Shown here one piece after another: positions 25,140 through 35,800 of a stretch of 64,000 nucleotides of DNA (its first letter is position 1; every line of letters starts with the position of its first letter). The notes under the pieces are model-generated. The model saw only the letters and a list, made by a program, of their open reading frames with translations. It did no database searches and had not been told where the DNA came from. Position numbers and translations under genes: made by a program. The stretch is taken from the NCBI RefSeq assembly GCF_003945595.2, contig NW_024104332.1, positions 2,542,001 to 2,606,000 on the forward strand, in the 5' to 3' direction. Source of the stretch: Pipra filicauda (lineage: Eukaryota; Chordata; Aves; Passeriformes; Pipridae).

Positions 25140-27585
25140 AGCTCTTGGTAAGAACAGACAGCACACTCAACATCTGCCACCAAGACTATTTAAGCTCAGA
25201 CCGGCACCAGTGAATTAAAGTGCAGAATCAACTCCCCTCAACTTCCCTGTTGTTCTTTGCAAAGAGCACCCAGCAAACAGCTTTGTCTACACTTTTAGCT
25301 CAGATCCCTAAATCACTCCTTCCCATTAAAGTTATTGGATTTGGCCTCATTACAGCTTTGAAAGACCTGTCTCTTCCTGACCATTTAACTTTTTGCCTAA
25401 TGAATCACATTCAATGGCATGCAGAGGCTGACAAGGAGCAGCTAAAAGAAGCACCCTGTACTCACTGAAACCAAAGCTAGGCCTATTCTCACTGGACATG
25501 TATTAATACCAAGAGCAGGGCCCCTGGCAGCTTCCATTCAAGAATGACAACAACTGGGAGTCTTGCAGATAAAAATATTCACACCTCGCCTGTTTCTCTC
25601 CCTGCCTTCCCCAAGTACACACGAGACAAGGCTTACATGATTATTGGAATTCTTTTTAACATCTTGAGAAATACAAGCATTACATCTGCACTGCAGCCTG
25701 ACACAGTTATAACACAGCATTTCAGAGCTGGTGACAAAATGCACTCTGAAATACTCAGTAGAGAGACTGCTGCTCTCCACAATGAAATACTGCTTACTCC
25801 TGCTGTGGACATGTACTCCAGAAAGACTTACATCTTCACACAAAGATAAAAAGAGCTATGACCTCCCAGAGACAAATGAGAGGCTGCAGTAAGAGCAGCA
25901 ATGTTGTGGCCAAAAGAAACTGCCCCCAGCACACAGATACAGGCAACACGTCCCAGTTTTTACTCCATTCTCCACCCTAGAAAAGAAGACAGACAAGAAT
26001 CAACTACATAAAAGAAAAAAAACAAACCTCAGAACAAAATCTTACTTCATCATGACTGTGCAGTGTCACTAGACAATAACCACTGGATAAAGCAGAAGTG
26101 TTATTTACCAGCTCTTTTTGCACTGTTTTTCACTTGAGCTGTTCAGATAACCAAAAGCTGTCTGCACCCATTACACAAACCCTCCTCTGAACAGATAATG
26201 CCAGGGTGCAAGTGGAAGATCCAGGGATCAGCATTTCTTTGCATCTGTGCTGTGTTGCATATTCACATATTCCATAAACAACCTCAATAAAACACTTCAA
26301 CAAAAGAGAGCAACAAATCCTCAAGCAAGGTGAGCATGTGGTGACTGACAGACAAGTAATCAGTACATGTTGCAGAGAACATTCTTGGCAACCGTGAACG
26401 CTAAATTTGAAGTGTGAGAAGAAAAAACTGCCACGTCGTAGATTCAGCTTGCAGTGCCTGTACTCAGCAGCTTTTGGAGAGCTCAGCTCGCAATGCCAAT
26501 CGGATATTTCCCACAGAAAACAAGACACCGCACAAAAACACTGGCAAAAAACCCAACGCATTTTTATTTTCACTTAAGTTTCTACCTCTGTGCCTCCATT
26601 GTATGGCCCAGAAAATGTACGTATTCTCTTTGTTTAAAACACCATCAAAATACATAACCCATGTACATGCAGACATAGGAGGAGTCCTGTCAAACTATCT
26701 GGGTTTGTTTGAACAAGCCCCAGGGATTCATTAGGCAATCCATCCAAGCAAAGTCAAGATGCACAGCATTTCCAGAGCCCTGGCATGACTGATACAAGAC
26801 CAATGAAAACAGAAGACCCACCTTGCAGCGTCCTTGTCCCGTTGTCAGTCACAGGATACTTTATTTCAGGTTTTCACAATCTGAAACAAAACAAAAGCTC
26901 TCAGTTACTGGCAGCTATTAAAGTGAAAAGGCTTTCATTTTACTAAATTAATTAAAAATCCATGAATTGCAATGTTATTAACAAAATGCTTTCTTTCCCT
27001 GCGTTTAGTAACATGTGCAAAGTTATACCAAACTCTCCTTTCAAGTGACTAGAATCTTTCTTGCTATCATAGCTTATATCCCATCTTATGCGTCAACCCA
27101 TGTCTTACTGAAGAGCATGGGTCTTCAGAATGCCTGTTCTCATCAAGTGGATATCCACAGAAAAGCTGACTGCACTGAAGCACAGGCTACCCTGATGGTA
27201 TCTGTCAGGATCAGAGTTTCACAGAAACAATTAAACCCTTTCCTTTACAGAAAGATGATGATCTGTAGGCAAAACACCTTTCATATATCTAGATTCACTG
27301 GGAATAATTGGCCAAAAATTACAAAATATGGTAACAGCAACAACCAAAAGCACAAGGAATCAGCAAAAACGAGGATAGTATGACTTAGTTTACCAAAAGC
27401 TTCCTTGTTTCCAGGAATCCCACAGTTACACCACACAGTAAAAAATGATGTGCTAACAAGCTGCAGACCAGACTGATGGGACCTATAAACTGAAAATCAG
27501 GTAATGCAGTATCATGTACCACAGAAAAGCTGCAACAGGGAAGTGATACTGAGTAGTCAGAGGAGAATTCTCTGGTGCTCCAGTT
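25140..27585. other. Non-coding stretch
   Basis: Only chance-level frames are seen, the longest being 147 codons on the minus strand at 26130-26573, rich in Cys and Ser with no motif. No repeat was recognised. Confidence 0.5.
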
Positions 27586-27589
27586 GTTT

Positions 27590-27775
27590 TACTGCAGGAC
27601 CTGGGGCAAGTCCTTAACTACTTTGTGCTCAAGTTACTAACCACACCTTACAATGAGTATAATATCATCACAACAGCATAAATGAGGATTAATTACTGCT
27701 TTGCAAATCCTGGGAAAGGCCGGGCAAGGGAGAAGCACCTATAAAGTACAAATCATCATCAGCAGCATTTACAAA
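27590..27775 (+). mobile_element. MIR-family ancient SINE relic
   Basis: GGACCTGGGGCAAGTCCTTA (27597-27616) and the following TTTGTGCTCAAGTTACTAA are close to the MIR core order 'GACCTTGGGCAAGTCACTTAACCTCTCTGTGCCTCAGTTTCC'. An AATGAGTATAATATCAT block, GAGGATTAATTA and a tail ACCTATAAAGTACAAATCATC follow in consensus order. It is old and diverged, with no coding capacity, and starts a 3-kb cluster of retroelement relics. Confidence 0.7.
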
Positions 27776-28111
27776 TTGCACTGAATTACCCAAGAAGGAG
27801 GGAGGACAGAATTCCCTTCCCAGCTTCAAGCCAACAGCCAGCAAATGGACCATTTTCCAGTCTATCATCCTTAATCAGCATGAACCCACTCTCCGAATTA
27901 ATTTCTGCCAGAATGTGAGTGACAAAACTCACAGCTCAACAAAGCTATTTAAGATATTCATTGTTTGACAGGGGAAGGATGGGGAGAAGATAAATGCTAG
28001 TAGGAATACTCTGTAGTTTTAGTGAACTTTGCTATGTCTCACAGTATCCATGAGCACAGGGGTTGTCACTGAAAGCAATGGGAGTCTGATTTTATACAAC
28101 TTAGACATGAG

Positions 28112-28205
28112 GCATTTTATTTCACAGAAAGGTAGAGAAAGGCAGATTTAGTGTCTTGACAAAGTTAACAGGAAGCAGTGGCTGAATCATGAGCAAAAAG
28201 CAAGG
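28112..28205 (-). mobile_element. MIR-like SINE relic, minus strand
   Basis: The plus strand reads TTTCACAGAAAGGTAGAGAAAGG, then TTTAGTGTCTTGACAAAGTT, then AGGAAGCAGTGGCTGAATCA. This is the order of the reverse-complement MIR ('acagatgaggaaactgaggc', 'gacttgcccaaggtca', 'taagtggcagagccgggat'). Divergence is high. Confidence 0.5.
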
Positions 28206-28586
28206 ACCCCATCCCTACCTTCTGCTTTTAAGCATGGGGCAACTTGCTGAAAGCACAGAAAGACTTAAGTCCCTATTGAACACTGTTGTCATAACTGAGG
28301 ATAAAGATGGAGGCGTAACCAGGAGAACTGCAGAAGAAAAGTCAAGCTCAACTATATCTTCTTTCCTTCCAATACCAGAAAATGAAAAGTCAGTTCTTAC
28401 AATACACTGGCCAGGCGTGGTCCCTATTACCTTTGGTTAATTCCATATGTCTGAGAAGGAAATCAGCTCTAAGCTGGTTAGACTTGCTAAAGGAGATTTG
28501 TCTCAGGCCCCACCCCCAGGTACAGAGTCATGCACCAAAGATTCATCATTCTTTAAGAAGATGCTACTTGTCCAGACACTCTTAGT

Positions 28587-28846
28587 CGTGGCTGGGCTTT
28601 GCGAAGGAAGATTTGGGAAGGCTCTATCCACATTTGCTACAGGCACGCTGGTGGCTTATGAGGCCAATACAAGACAGACATATCCGATTGCAAAAGGCAC
28701 AGCAGAAAGACTCCTTAGATGGTGCATTCTGCAAGACACGGTTCTTTCTGCGTTGCCTTTTCTCCTCGAGAGTGATCCCTGAGTGTGTTCTCAAAGGAGA
28801 CAGCTGCGTTATAGATGGCGTGTCTCCAGGCCTCCCGATTGGAGGC
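28587..28846 (-). pseudogene. RTE-like ORF2 C-terminus (degenerate), sense segment
   Basis: On the minus strand the first frame gives NREAWRHAIYNAAVSFENTL (about 28842-28783). After a one-base shift near 28765 a second frame gives EKRQRRKNR and then a finger-like C-x2-C ... H-x3-C ending in HQRACSKCG and a stop near 28621. This C-terminal arrangement (an aspartate/arginine-rich WR helix, a basic linker, a CCHC-like finger, then the end of the protein) is known from the RTE-like polymerases often mis-annotated as craniofacial-development-protein-like in fish, turtle and bird genomes. The copy is non-functional. Confidence 0.75.
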
Positions 28847-28918
28847 AAGGCAGCTGGGGTTGATGGAATTCCACCTGAAGTCTGGAAACATGGGGGCCTT
28901 GCACTCCATACCAAATTT
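28841..28918 (+). pseudogene. RTE-like RT-domain start (degenerate), inverted segment
   Basis: The plus strand encodes, without a stop, GKAAGVDGIPPEVWKHGG followed by ALHTKF. This is the conserved GK-x-PG-x-DG-IP-E block that opens the reverse-transcriptase domain of RTE/jockey-like elements. It stops exactly at the right target-site duplication. Its orientation is opposite to the neighbouring C-terminal segment, and the roughly 1.5 kb expected between the two in an intact element is missing, as in twin-priming products. Confidence 0.78.
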
Positions 28919-28932
28919 CAGACACCCTTAGT

Positions 28933-29764
28933 AATGGTCAGCAAAATACAACCACCTAACAACTCATACATAATATTCTCCTCTTGAGCAAAACCCCATT
29001 CAGCACCTCCCAATCTCCAAGGAGCTCCCAGTCCATATCCAAAGCAAGAGATGAGTAGGGGTTGTACCAGCAGGATTCCTTTTCTCAAGCTTCTGATGAG
29101 CAAATGATGGACATGCACACAGCGCTGGCACCTCCAGCAAGCAGAACTTCCAGCATCTTTACATCCTGGTCCACAATGTTTACTCTCTAGAGACTCCAGA
29201 CTCATCCTGCTATCTTTGGGCATGCTAAAAGAGGAACAGACTTGTTGCTAGTAAGATAAAATGGCCATGAAACCCCAATCAGACAGCTATTTACTTTCCT
29301 GCTAGTTATGCTCAGTTAACTCTGTCTCAGGAACAGCAAGATTTTCCAAATCACAGCCCTGATTCATGCAGCCTGTGGTGAACATCCAGGGCACATTTAG
29401 GAAAAGACTACTAATAAAGTACCATGCCAACTGTTTGACTCAGAGAAAATGAGATTAGAACTGCTACACGTTGGCATTTTGACTTCTGAATACTTGCTGG
29501 CTAATAAAACCAGGAGCTGTCTTTAAAGCCTATACTGAACAAAATTATCTACCCCTTTCCTGAAACTACAGTGGCATTTGCTAACATTGTCAGCTTTTAT
29601 GTGAAGTCTGTGCTCCTGCAAGGAGTCACACTGGTACCTCTGGTCCTTCACTAACTTGCTTTCCAGTAACATCCAATAGGAAAATAAAGTTGCCCAGTAT
29701 TTTCCATCTTTCAGCACACACCTACCCCAAGAGATGGGCATGTGCTACGAAGACAGCTGTGCCT
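28933..29764. other. Non-coding spacer between LINE relics
   Basis: Nothing recognised. It lies between the RTE-type insertion and the CR1 relic. Confidence 0.5.
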
Positions 29765-30600
29765 ATCCAAAATATTCGCTGGCACAGCTGGACACACCTT
29801 CCAACACCCTGGGTATGGTTCACTTCAGAAGATGGAGCTGGTTTGGCTAAAAGGGAGGGACTGTTTGGAAACCTGAAGGCGGGAGATAGATTGGGTAATG
29901 GCGATCATGAAATGACAACACCGACTATTCAAATATAAGGAACAAACAAGTAGAGCAGATGAAGGGTAGTGAATCTTGAAGGAAAAAAAGATTTTAAGCA
30001 ACACCACACAGGTCAGCAGGGCTTTGTGGGAGGCCAAAGAAGTGCAGAAAACCTACAAGTGCTGGAGATGGAATAAAGCTACAAACAAAAAGTAATCTAT
30101 GGGAAAACAAAGCTGGGACATGTTTTATTCTTAAAAAAAAAAAAAAAAAACCAAACAAACCAACCCAAAACAACCACACGCTAATGAATGAAACCACTGA
30201 CACTGTGAACTCACAGGAGATGACGAAGTCCTAATGCACTGCCTGGAGGCAAGCAGAGAACCACCAACCAGCATAAAAAGGAAGGAGGATGACAACCACA
30301 CAGAGAACTAGAGACCTGTCAGGCTAACTCAGATTCCCAATACAAACTGTGAATTAATTATAAATATCTGAAAGACAGTTAAATGACCAAAATCAGCAGA
30401 TCTACTTCTGTAAAGGACCAACCAAGTCAAACTGATCTGATCTAGTTTTCTGTTACAGTTTATCAAACACTGGAAAAGGACAAGGCATGCTTGCTGCACT
30501 CTCCAGGGGGCTGGATGAGTGCTCAGAGGGGTCAGCCTGAGGCTCATTTCTTTGCAATATTTTATGTGACTAACCACAAGAAAGCACTGATCTGAGAGAG
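29765..30600 (+). mobile_element. Decayed CR1 LINE coding relic (endonuclease C-terminus to RT)
   Basis: The plus-strand frame at 29771-29914 contains QNIRWHSWT and ends in KAGDRLGNGDHEM (29879-29914). This corresponds to the end of the CR1 apurinic-type endonuclease, with its S-D-H motif now G-D-H. Further on are scattered ORF2 blocks in changing frames: RPVRLTQIPN near 30313-30342 (cf. 'NYRPVSLTSVPGK'), QPSQTDLI near 30418-30445 (cf. the 'CQTDLISFYD' segment), and FFAIFYVTN near 30548-30574 (cf. 'LFNIFINDL'). Spacing between blocks is shorter than in intact CR1, so internal deletions occurred. An A18 tract at 30134-30151 interrupts it. No 3' octamer end was found, so the element is truncated or eroded at both ends. 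Confidence 0.65.
30134..30151. repeat. A18 homopolymer followed by CCAAAC-type A/C-rich tract
   Basis: Eighteen consecutive A, then CCAAACAAACCAACCC, lie inside the decayed CR1. It could be the tail of a small retroposed piece or a simple homopolymer expansion. Confidence 0.7.
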
Positions 30601-32725
30601 TTTACAAGTATTTCATTAGGTTCTAAGTCATCCAAAAATCAATGTCATGAAACTCACTGATTCAAAGTGCTACAGAGGCAGTAAAAATACTTCCACTCAG
30701 AGCTTCATCCACCAACATCTTAGCTGAGTCCCCACAGGCTGAGCCCAGGTATACACCACTGCTGCAGTGCAAGCCCACATTCCTCTCTGCTGTGCTGACT
30801 CTTAGGTGGAGCAAGTCACACTCCACAGTAAAAGCAAAGTGAACAACTGGATATCCAGCTTCCACAGCAGTTTTCCAGAGCTCTTCTGTCACAGCTATCA
30901 ACTTCATACTATTAACTGTTGTCTGACACACAGACATGCCTTAGCAGAGGAGATAATCCTCCAAAGTATAAAGCCAGCAGTTGTTCAACATGTCTGAAAG
31001 ACTTGCAAAGGAGATTCAGGTTCATCTAACTAAATTAGGAACCTTCTCAATCTGTACATTACCTTCACTGGTCAGTCAAAAAGAACCAGGTAAACAGGAT
31101 GGAGGTATCTCAGGGAACCTGCCTCCACAACCAAGGTCTGCATTTTATCTCCTGCAACATCTTCCAACCTTGTGCATTCACCTTTCTTTGATCTGCCCAC
31201 TGCAGGTAACGCATGGTCCAAGATTTTGGCTGTTCACCTGCCTGCAGGTGATGAAGCTGAGCAGCAGGAGCTGTGGATGTACTCTGGGGCCTTGGCCCTG
31301 AACTAAGCTAACTCACATTTTCAACTGAGGTTCATATTTGAAGCCTACTGGTACAGCAGCCTGCTCATACAGTCTGTGTGGAAGAAGAACAGAATAATCC
31401 TCCATTTTTTTAAAAAGTCAGGTTTTTCAAACCTCACTTCATCTCTAACTGGCCTAAGATCTTTCCTCATCTGCTGTGGTACTTTTGAAAGCCTCTCTTA
31501 CCACATGTAGTGAAATAGAAAGTTTAATGAGTTCTAATAATTCCAGAATATTTTAGATTGAGCCATACACAACAGAGCTAAGTGGCAGTAATGTAACAGG
31601 TCTGTGGGGTACCTTCCCTGCTGTACAAAAAAAGGAGCAGATACACATTCAACACCTTTAATGGAAGCTGAGAGCCTAGTTTTCCAGGAGCACATACCCT
31701 TTTCAACCTTAATCTCCCAGTTTCAGGGACAGGAATTCACACCAAAAGTACACTGTGCACTGTCAGTATTTCTGCAGTAACAGAACCTCAAAGTTTCTGT
31801 TTAGTTCTCTGACTGGTCCTGTTACACATTTTTTTAATGCTTAAACACATATTCAAAGGTGCAACTCAAAACACTTCAAGGGTACCAACACCACAAGAAA
31901 ATATGCAACGAAAACCCCTGATGCTCCACCACTACTCTTATTCAAGTAAATCCTTTATCCTCATGACAAGGTACTTCTGCTGGTATGAACCTGCAAATTC
32001 TGAATTGTTTTCCTCTCATTCACAGGCAATGTCTTCCTCATTGCAATTCTGATTTCCAGGAAGTTTACCCAGGATCTACACAGTTACAAGCAGAATTAAA
32101 ACACATCCTTTTCTTATCTGCTCTTACAAATTTTCGGTTTATTAGCATCAACACTGTTAAGAGTTAACCTGGTTGAAAGCTTCCTGTGAGTAAAAGAATT
32201 GCCTGAAACTTTTTTCTTCTTCCATGAGATTTCATACTCAAAAGCCTGACTCCTAGGTGGGACAGACCAGCACAGCTCTACCAAAATGCCAAGAAATGCC
32301 ACTGATTCACAGGAGCTAAGGATCCATCTTGGACATTTGTCTCAGGAAACCATAATGTAAGTTATTCTCTTCTCCGCAGTGATGAGATACGCTTCAAAAG
32401 TATCTCTGCTTTCTTTTCCTGCCAGAGAATCTACACTACAATCTTCCCCTTCTCTCCCAAAACAAGTCCTTGAATGTTTCTCCTGTTACTTTTGCAACAT
32501 CTGGTCCTGAGCCCACAAGGCAATTTAGAGCTTCGCCACTGACCACCACCTGACAACCACATTACCTCTGCAGCCCTGCCAATCACAGCTTTTCAAGAGG
32601 AAGTATTAAAGGAAGTGTCCCTCTGTCTTACAGGCTCTTACTACTTCAGTGGCCAAACACCTCCCAGTCTACAACCTTTGCCTTCCCAATTCCTGTACAA
32701 TACAGTCAAGGATTAGTTACTGCAG
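30600..32725. other. Non-coding stretch
   Basis: Nothing recognised. Minus-strand frame 30662-30937 (91 codons) has no known domain. Confidence 0.5.
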
Positions 32726-32727
32726 TA

Positions 32728-32800
32728 CAGAAGGATAACTGAGGCACAGAGAAATTATGTTATTTACTGCAAGTTCCCAATAAAGTCTTTGGAAACAGGT
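32728..32800 (-). mobile_element. MIR-like SINE relic, minus strand
   Basis: The plus strand reads AGGATAACTGAGGCACAGAG, then AAATTATGTTATTTACTGCA and AGTTCCCAATAAAGTC. This parallels reverse-complement MIR ('gaaactgaggcacagagaggttaagtgacttgcccaaggtcac'). The first 20 bases match well, the rest weakly. Confidence 0.55.
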
Positions 32801-35800
32801 ACAGCCCTCAATTCAGATGACATTCACCACACAGCCTCAGCCGATGCTAAGGGTGCTTGTCAAACAAGGTTCGCAGCAGCTACACAATTTTGGAAAGTCC
32901 ACAAGCAGCACTAGTTAGGGGCTAATAGTTTAAAAAAAAAAACCTCCTTAAATACCACCATAGGCAGCTTCTTTCAACAACCTGCAAATCAGAGATATAA
33001 CGCAAAGCGTCAGTAATAAAGAGATTAAAAAACCCAGCAGCCAAGCGGCACTCCTTTTTAAAATCAAGTTCAATTTAAGGCATTCATATCAGAAATCAAT
33101 GAGAGTTCTGGAGTTTCTAAGTGTCCCACACATGAAGGATTATTTTGGGAAAGCTTATTTCTTAATTAAATAATGAATCAATTCAATTTGTTGTAATCTA
33201 AGCTTTAAACACTCAAGTAGGCTGATTTGATAAATATGAATCTTGAATAAGGTAAAAAGGCTCTGCCATTCTAGACATGAAAAAGTTAAAGATTTAACTC
33301 TTCTGTGCAGTTTGAACTCCAGTTTCCTGATGCACAGGTTTTAATCATATGACCTTGTATCTTTTGAAAAAGATATGTTGCTCCTCACTCTTAAAGAAAT
33401 TAAAGCAACTCTAGCGAAGAAGAAGGTATCAGTAGGACAGCTCCCTCTGGCACCACAATTCGAAGGAATGTAATAAAACCAGAACTGGGGATAAGCAGTG
33501 GAGTGTGCAGGTGTGAGGAGGATGGCCTTAGAGCCAAAGTGGAACATCCCAGGAAAGAAAACTGTTTCTTTCCCAGCCTCTGCCCAGGTGTCCTCCCCCC
33601 ATCTTTGTGCTCAAACTGCTCCCAGAGGGTCAGAGCAGAGTGCCGATGATCCCCCGGAGAACCCAAACAGCTTCCACTGGACACCTACGAGTAGGGTTAC
33701 TTGGACACTAGAAGTTTTTTCCACCTCCAGAGTAAAAGTGCACCTCCATTTCACTGCAGGCTTCAGAAATATAAATTCCTAAGCACGTGACACAGCAAGA
33801 TAATTTAACAATGGTTGAAGTGGAGAAGTCAGTATTTTCCAAGCACTCTTACATAGTTTGCATAAAGCAAGAAGAATGAAGACATTCACTGAAAATACAG
33901 GAGAAAAGCAAAAACACTGAGTAGCAGTTCCCAAATGGAGCAACATCCACACCATGCACTTAATGAGGCGGGAGTTCTGTGGAAACAAGTAATAATGTGA
34001 TCCCATAATTAAAGACTGCTTTGTAATACGTAGGCAGAAGGCTGCCACAAAGACTGCACAAACACCCTTTATTCCAGTATTTCCTGAAGTGAGCCATTTG
34101 CCTCGGCAATGTTAAAAGGTTCCTTTAACAGCTTTTTCAATCTGTGATACATCATGTAGATGGAACTGAGGTCAAGTGCATTAAGAATCTGAGTAACATT
34201 CTGTGCTGTAACATGACAAAAGAGGCACTGTCTGAGCTGCAAGGGCTGACTAGCACTCAATCTATTTCTACAGCCATACTAGAAACATATGTGAAAGTGT
34301 ACAGAACTTGGAACTCATCTAAAAAACTTTTAAAATAAACAGAGTGTTTAAATTCTGAATAAAATATATAAATACCAAGTCTTTGGTGGCCTCCTAGGTC
34401 CTGTATGAATGAGAGTGGCATCCCAGAAACAGCACATTAACAGCACTACCCACTCTAAAGGTTAATTGGGGAAGGCAAGGACACATAGCAGAGCTTTCTG
34501 TATGCCTTACCAAGAGACCTCAGTCACAACTAACAATGGCAAACTCACTCAAATCTGGCTTAGAAATCCCATTTTTTACAGATTTATGAACTTTTAATTA
34601 GTAGGCACAGGCATCACTCTAGTTTTAAATAATTCTTCCCTGGGAAGTGACATTATCTCTATTGTATTTGTATCCCAGCCAAGGAAGAATGAACTTTTTC
34701 CTTTATTAATAGGGCTGACAGTAACACAATTAATGAGTAGCTTTGAATGTGATCTTTAAAACCCTCTATCTGGGATTGGAACACTGACTGTAATTACAGG
34801 TGCTGAGCAAAGAGCTTGTCTTGGTACATTTCAAAATGCTACATATATAATTCATCCCCAGATTTTTTTCAAGAGAGAGATTTTCAGAGGTTCAAGAGGC
34901 TTTCAGAGTGGAGGGATTTGATTTAATAGGGACCGGTCACTCAAAGCAGATACTCAGAAAAGTGCTCCAACAGCCCTAAGTTGACCGCTGTGGCAACTAT
35001 TCCTATGAGCAAAAAAAGGAAACTGGGCACTGCCACAGCAAGCTGTGATTCCGGAATGTAGTCCTTCATCACTTCAGCAGCCCTGTTAACCAAAGTGGGT
35101 CTTACCACATAACCATTTGCAAACCCAAGTCGTACCGAGCACAGGGCTGAAGGGATCCCACGCAACATTTCCACTGACACTTTTTGGTTCTGGAATAATG
35201 TCTTTGACAGCCTGGGATTTTTTTCAAAAGATACAAGGAAAGCACTTGAGAGTGAGCAAGTACAGCTGCAGCATGAAATAAGTTAGAATACACTTGTCAA
35301 AACTCTAGACCATGTGTTGGTTTGAGATAAAAGTGTCTGTCAATGTTAACCTAACCACACAGGCAGAGGCCACTTGGAGTCATTATATTCAGGATTCATA
35401 AAAGAGAGTAGAGGGTTTATGAAAGCTGCACAACCTCTGATCCTCAGTATTTGGGTGTGCATGTATGTACATATGTATCTGCGTGTACATATTTACACAG
35501 AGAAGTTACACAAACTTTTTTTTTTAAGAGAGATAGGAAAGGAAAGCACATGGAAAAGGAGAGGCAGCCAGGACACAAACATCTAAAGAGCAAATATATT
35601 AAAAACTAAACATCTTATTCAATCATAGTAGGTTCTACAAGCATTTTCTGAGCACTGGCTCCTACAAGCACAAGACTGCTACTGAATCAGAATGATCACC
35701 TTCCACTCCAAGATGAAACCAAGAGCACAACTGATTTGAGCCTTCATGCCATGTCAATTTACACCTGCAAAGCACGGAGCTATGGTCCCACTTTTAAGGA

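Larger units (their letters stand above)
28573..28932 (-). mobile_element. RTE-type LINE insertion with 5' inversion and target-site duplications
   Basis: A 332-bp insert (28587-28918) is flanked by CAGACACTCTTAGT (28573-28586) and CAGACACCCTTAGT (28919-28932), a 14-bp target-site duplication with one mismatch. From the left, the minus strand of 28587 to about 28846 is the 3' end of an RTE-like ORF2 plus a short 3' UTR. It includes the C-terminal AWRHAIYNAAVSFEN-type segment and a Cys/His finger (CAFC, then HQRAC), with one frameshift near 28765. The next part, about 28841-28918, reads in the opposite (plus) sense and encodes the start of the RT domain of the same kind of element (KAAGVDGIPPEVWKHGG). 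The join at 28841-28849 shares GGAGGC between both segments. This is the structure of twin-primed retrotransposition. The 3' end keeps only one unit (CAGCCACG) of the trinucleotide repeat typical of RTE tails. Confidence 0.8.

Noticed and set aside
26130..26573. 147-codon minus-strand frame rich in Cys/Ser
   Set aside because: No motif, no splice context, composition typical of antisense AT-rich DNA.
34941..35220. Minus-strand frame ending in a hydrophobic segment, like a tail-anchored protein
   Set aside because: I could not match it to any family, it has no convincing acceptor, and frames of about 100 codons are common here. Protein search would decide.
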